Both the position numbers and the translations under genes were made by a program. A stretch of DNA of 5,804 nt, taken from contig DMYZ01000115.1 in the NCBI GenBank assembly GCA_003483565.1, positions 1 through 5,804 on the forward strand. The letters are read 5' to 3'. Positions 4,774-5,804 of the stretch are shown here, piece by piece. Within the stretch, counting starts at the first letter, position 1, and every line of letters starts with the position of its first letter. Below the pieces are notes generated by a model that was not told the DNA's origin, searched no databases, and saw only the letters and a list, made by a program, of their open reading frames with translations. This stretch comes from Prevotella sp. (GTDB lineage Bacteria > Bacteroidota > Bacteroidia > Bacteroidales > Bacteroidaceae).

Positions 4774-5742
4774 ATGTTACAACAATTAGCTGATTGGCTG
4801 GCATATAGTTTGTTAGGACTGAGTGCACAGTCACGGCTCGGTTCGGCTGTCGACTTCTTCTTTTATGATACGACGAAGATACTGATACTCTTGTTTCTGA
4901 TAAGTTCCATAATGGGGGTTATTAATGCTTATTTTCCTATCGACCGTTTACGAACTTATCTCACTACCCATAAGCTTTACGGGTTCCAGTATTTCTTTGC
5001 CTCTCTTTTTGGAGCAGCTACTCCCTTTTGTTCCTGTTCATCGGTACCATTGTTTATTGGTTTCGTGAAGGGAGGGATACCTCTTGGTGTAACCTTTGCT
5101 TTCCTTATTACGTCGCCTCTTGTGAATGAAGTAGCTGTGGCAATGTTTCTCGGGACATTTGGACTAAAGATAACGATAATCTATGTTGTCAGTGGTATGG
5201 TATTAGGAATGGTAGGAGGCTTTGTGCTTGGAAAAATGCATCTAGACCGATATCTGAGTGACTGGGTGAAAAATATCCAGAGGTCTTCGGATGCAGAGAC
5301 GGCTGTATGGGAAAAAGAAAAAATAAAGTTTATGGACCGTCTGCCTTCAATTCTGAAAGATTCATGGGGAATTGTGAAGGGTGTGCTTATATACGTTCTT
5401 ATCGGTATCGCAGTCGGTGGTGCTATCCATGGTTATGTTCCTGAAGGATTTTTCCAGGAATATATGTCCAGAAGCAGTTGGTTTGCTGTGCCATTGTCTG
5501 TTGTGCTTGCCGTTCCTATGTATGCAAATGCTGCAGGTATCGTACCGGTCATTGAAGTCTTTGTGGCTAAAGGTGTACCTATAGGTACTGCTCTTGCTTT
5601 CATGATGGCTGTCGTGGGTCTGTCATTGCCGGAGGCAACTCTTCTTAAGAAAGTAATGACATGGCGTCTTATAGGTATTTACTTCGGCACCATAACGTTA
5701 TTTATCATATTGTTGGGTTTCTTGTATAATATCATATTGTAG
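4774..5742 (+). CDS. arsP: ArsP-family permease (PF03773-type)
   Basis: A 322-residue inner-membrane protein, normal length for the ArsP/DUF318 permease family, with about eight to ten hydrophobic segments arranged as two related halves around a charged cytoplasmic loop (about 160-195). The first half carries the signature TPFCSCSSVPLF (83-94; C86 and C88, the only cysteines) followed by TSPLVNEVAV; the second half has the matching VPMYANAAGIVPV and GLSLPEATLL without the cysteines. Characterised ArsP proteins export trivalent organoarsenicals such as methylarsenite and reduced roxarsone, with cysteine thiols involved. The wider family is poorly characterised, so the name rests on the motif plus the flanking arsG and arsC. 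The 12-nt gap from arsG and 6-nt gap to arsC place it inside the operon. Confidence 0.85.
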   Translation: MLQQLADWLAYSLLGLSAQSRLGSAVDFFFYDTTKILILLFLISSIMGVINAYFPIDRLRTYLTTHKLYGFQYFFASLFGAATPFCSCSSVPLFIGFVKGGIPLGVTFAFLITSPLVNEVAVAMFLGTFGLKITIIYVVSGMVLGMVGGFVLGKMHLDRYLSDWVKNIQRSSDAETAVWEKEKIKFMDRLPSILKDSWGIVKGVLIYVLIGIAVGGAIHGYVPEGFFQEYMSRSSWFAVPLSVVLAVPMYANAAGIVPVIEVFVAKGVPIGTALAFMMAVVGLSLPEATLLKKVMTWRLIGIYFGTITLFIILLGFLYNIIL

Positions 5743-5748
5743 GGATAT

Positions 5749-5804
5749 ATGAGAGTCTTAATATTATGTACGGGAAACAGTTGCCGCAGTCAGATGGCAC
5801 AGGC
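5749..5804 (+). CDS. arsC: Arsenate reductase ArsC, low-molecular-weight phosphatase type (3' truncated by window edge)
   Basis: Only 18 complete codons are visible: MRVLILCTGNSCRSQMAQ. This is the N-terminal strand and P-loop of the low-molecular-weight tyrosine phosphatase fold, CX5R with C7 and R13. The CTGNSCRSQMA form, including the second cysteine C12, is that of thioredoxin-coupled arsenate reductases such as the pI258 ArsC, rather than generic phosphatases (often CxGNxCRS). It would reduce arsenate to arsenite in the cytoplasm. The start follows the permease stop by 6 nt with GGGATAT before it. The later resolving cysteines lie beyond the window and need to be present for full ArsC function. 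Confidence 0.88.
   Translation, partial: MRVLILCTGNSCRSQMAQ

Overview
The window reads as Bacteroidales DNA (Bacteroides/Prevotella relatives). Three signs support this: Bacteroidetes-type -7 boxes (TAnnTTTG) in front of genes, A/T-rich leaders without strong Shine-Dalgarno sequences, and protein families typical of gut Bacteroidota (a sulfatase/LTA-synthase-like enzyme, a FucI-like isomerase, an HU-like protein with a C-terminal winged helix). All recognised genes lie on the + strand.

Layout. (1) 1-419: the 3' end of a sulfatase/LTA synthase superfamily gene whose N-terminal part lies outside the window. (2) 594-2072: a 492-residue L-fucose/L-arabinose isomerase-type protein with its own promoter and a near-perfect intrinsic terminator. 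(3) 2218-2880: a Bacteroidetes HU-like DNA-binding protein fused to a winged helix-turn-helix, closed by a hairpin that includes its stop codon. (4) 2881-3373: a 493-bp region without a convincing gene but rich in signals: a 26-bp perfect inverted repeat made of three TGGCA/TGCCA-type palindromes spaced exactly 22 bp, then a promoter whose -7 box is the spacer of a separate operator-like dyad, then a leader of about 190 nt. (5) 3374-5804: a tightly packed arsenic-resistance operon, arsE-arsF-arsG-arsP-arsC, running off the right edge inside arsC.

How the genes work together. The operon encodes a small cytoplasmic CSSC thioredoxin-fold protein (ArsE), an exported CPTC thioredoxin-fold protein (ArsF), a six-helix DsbD/CcdA-like membrane protein with just two cysteines (ArsG), an ArsP-family permease and the start of a CX5R arsenate reductase. 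Known family roles point to detoxification of inorganic and organic/aromatic arsenicals. The cysteine layout of E, G and F also matches a transmembrane thiol relay (cytoplasm to ArsG to exported ArsF), which is the most interesting mechanistic idea in the window. No ArsR-type regulator is encoded next to the promoter, although the promoter carries a strong dyad, so the repressor is either downstream of the window or encoded elsewhere.
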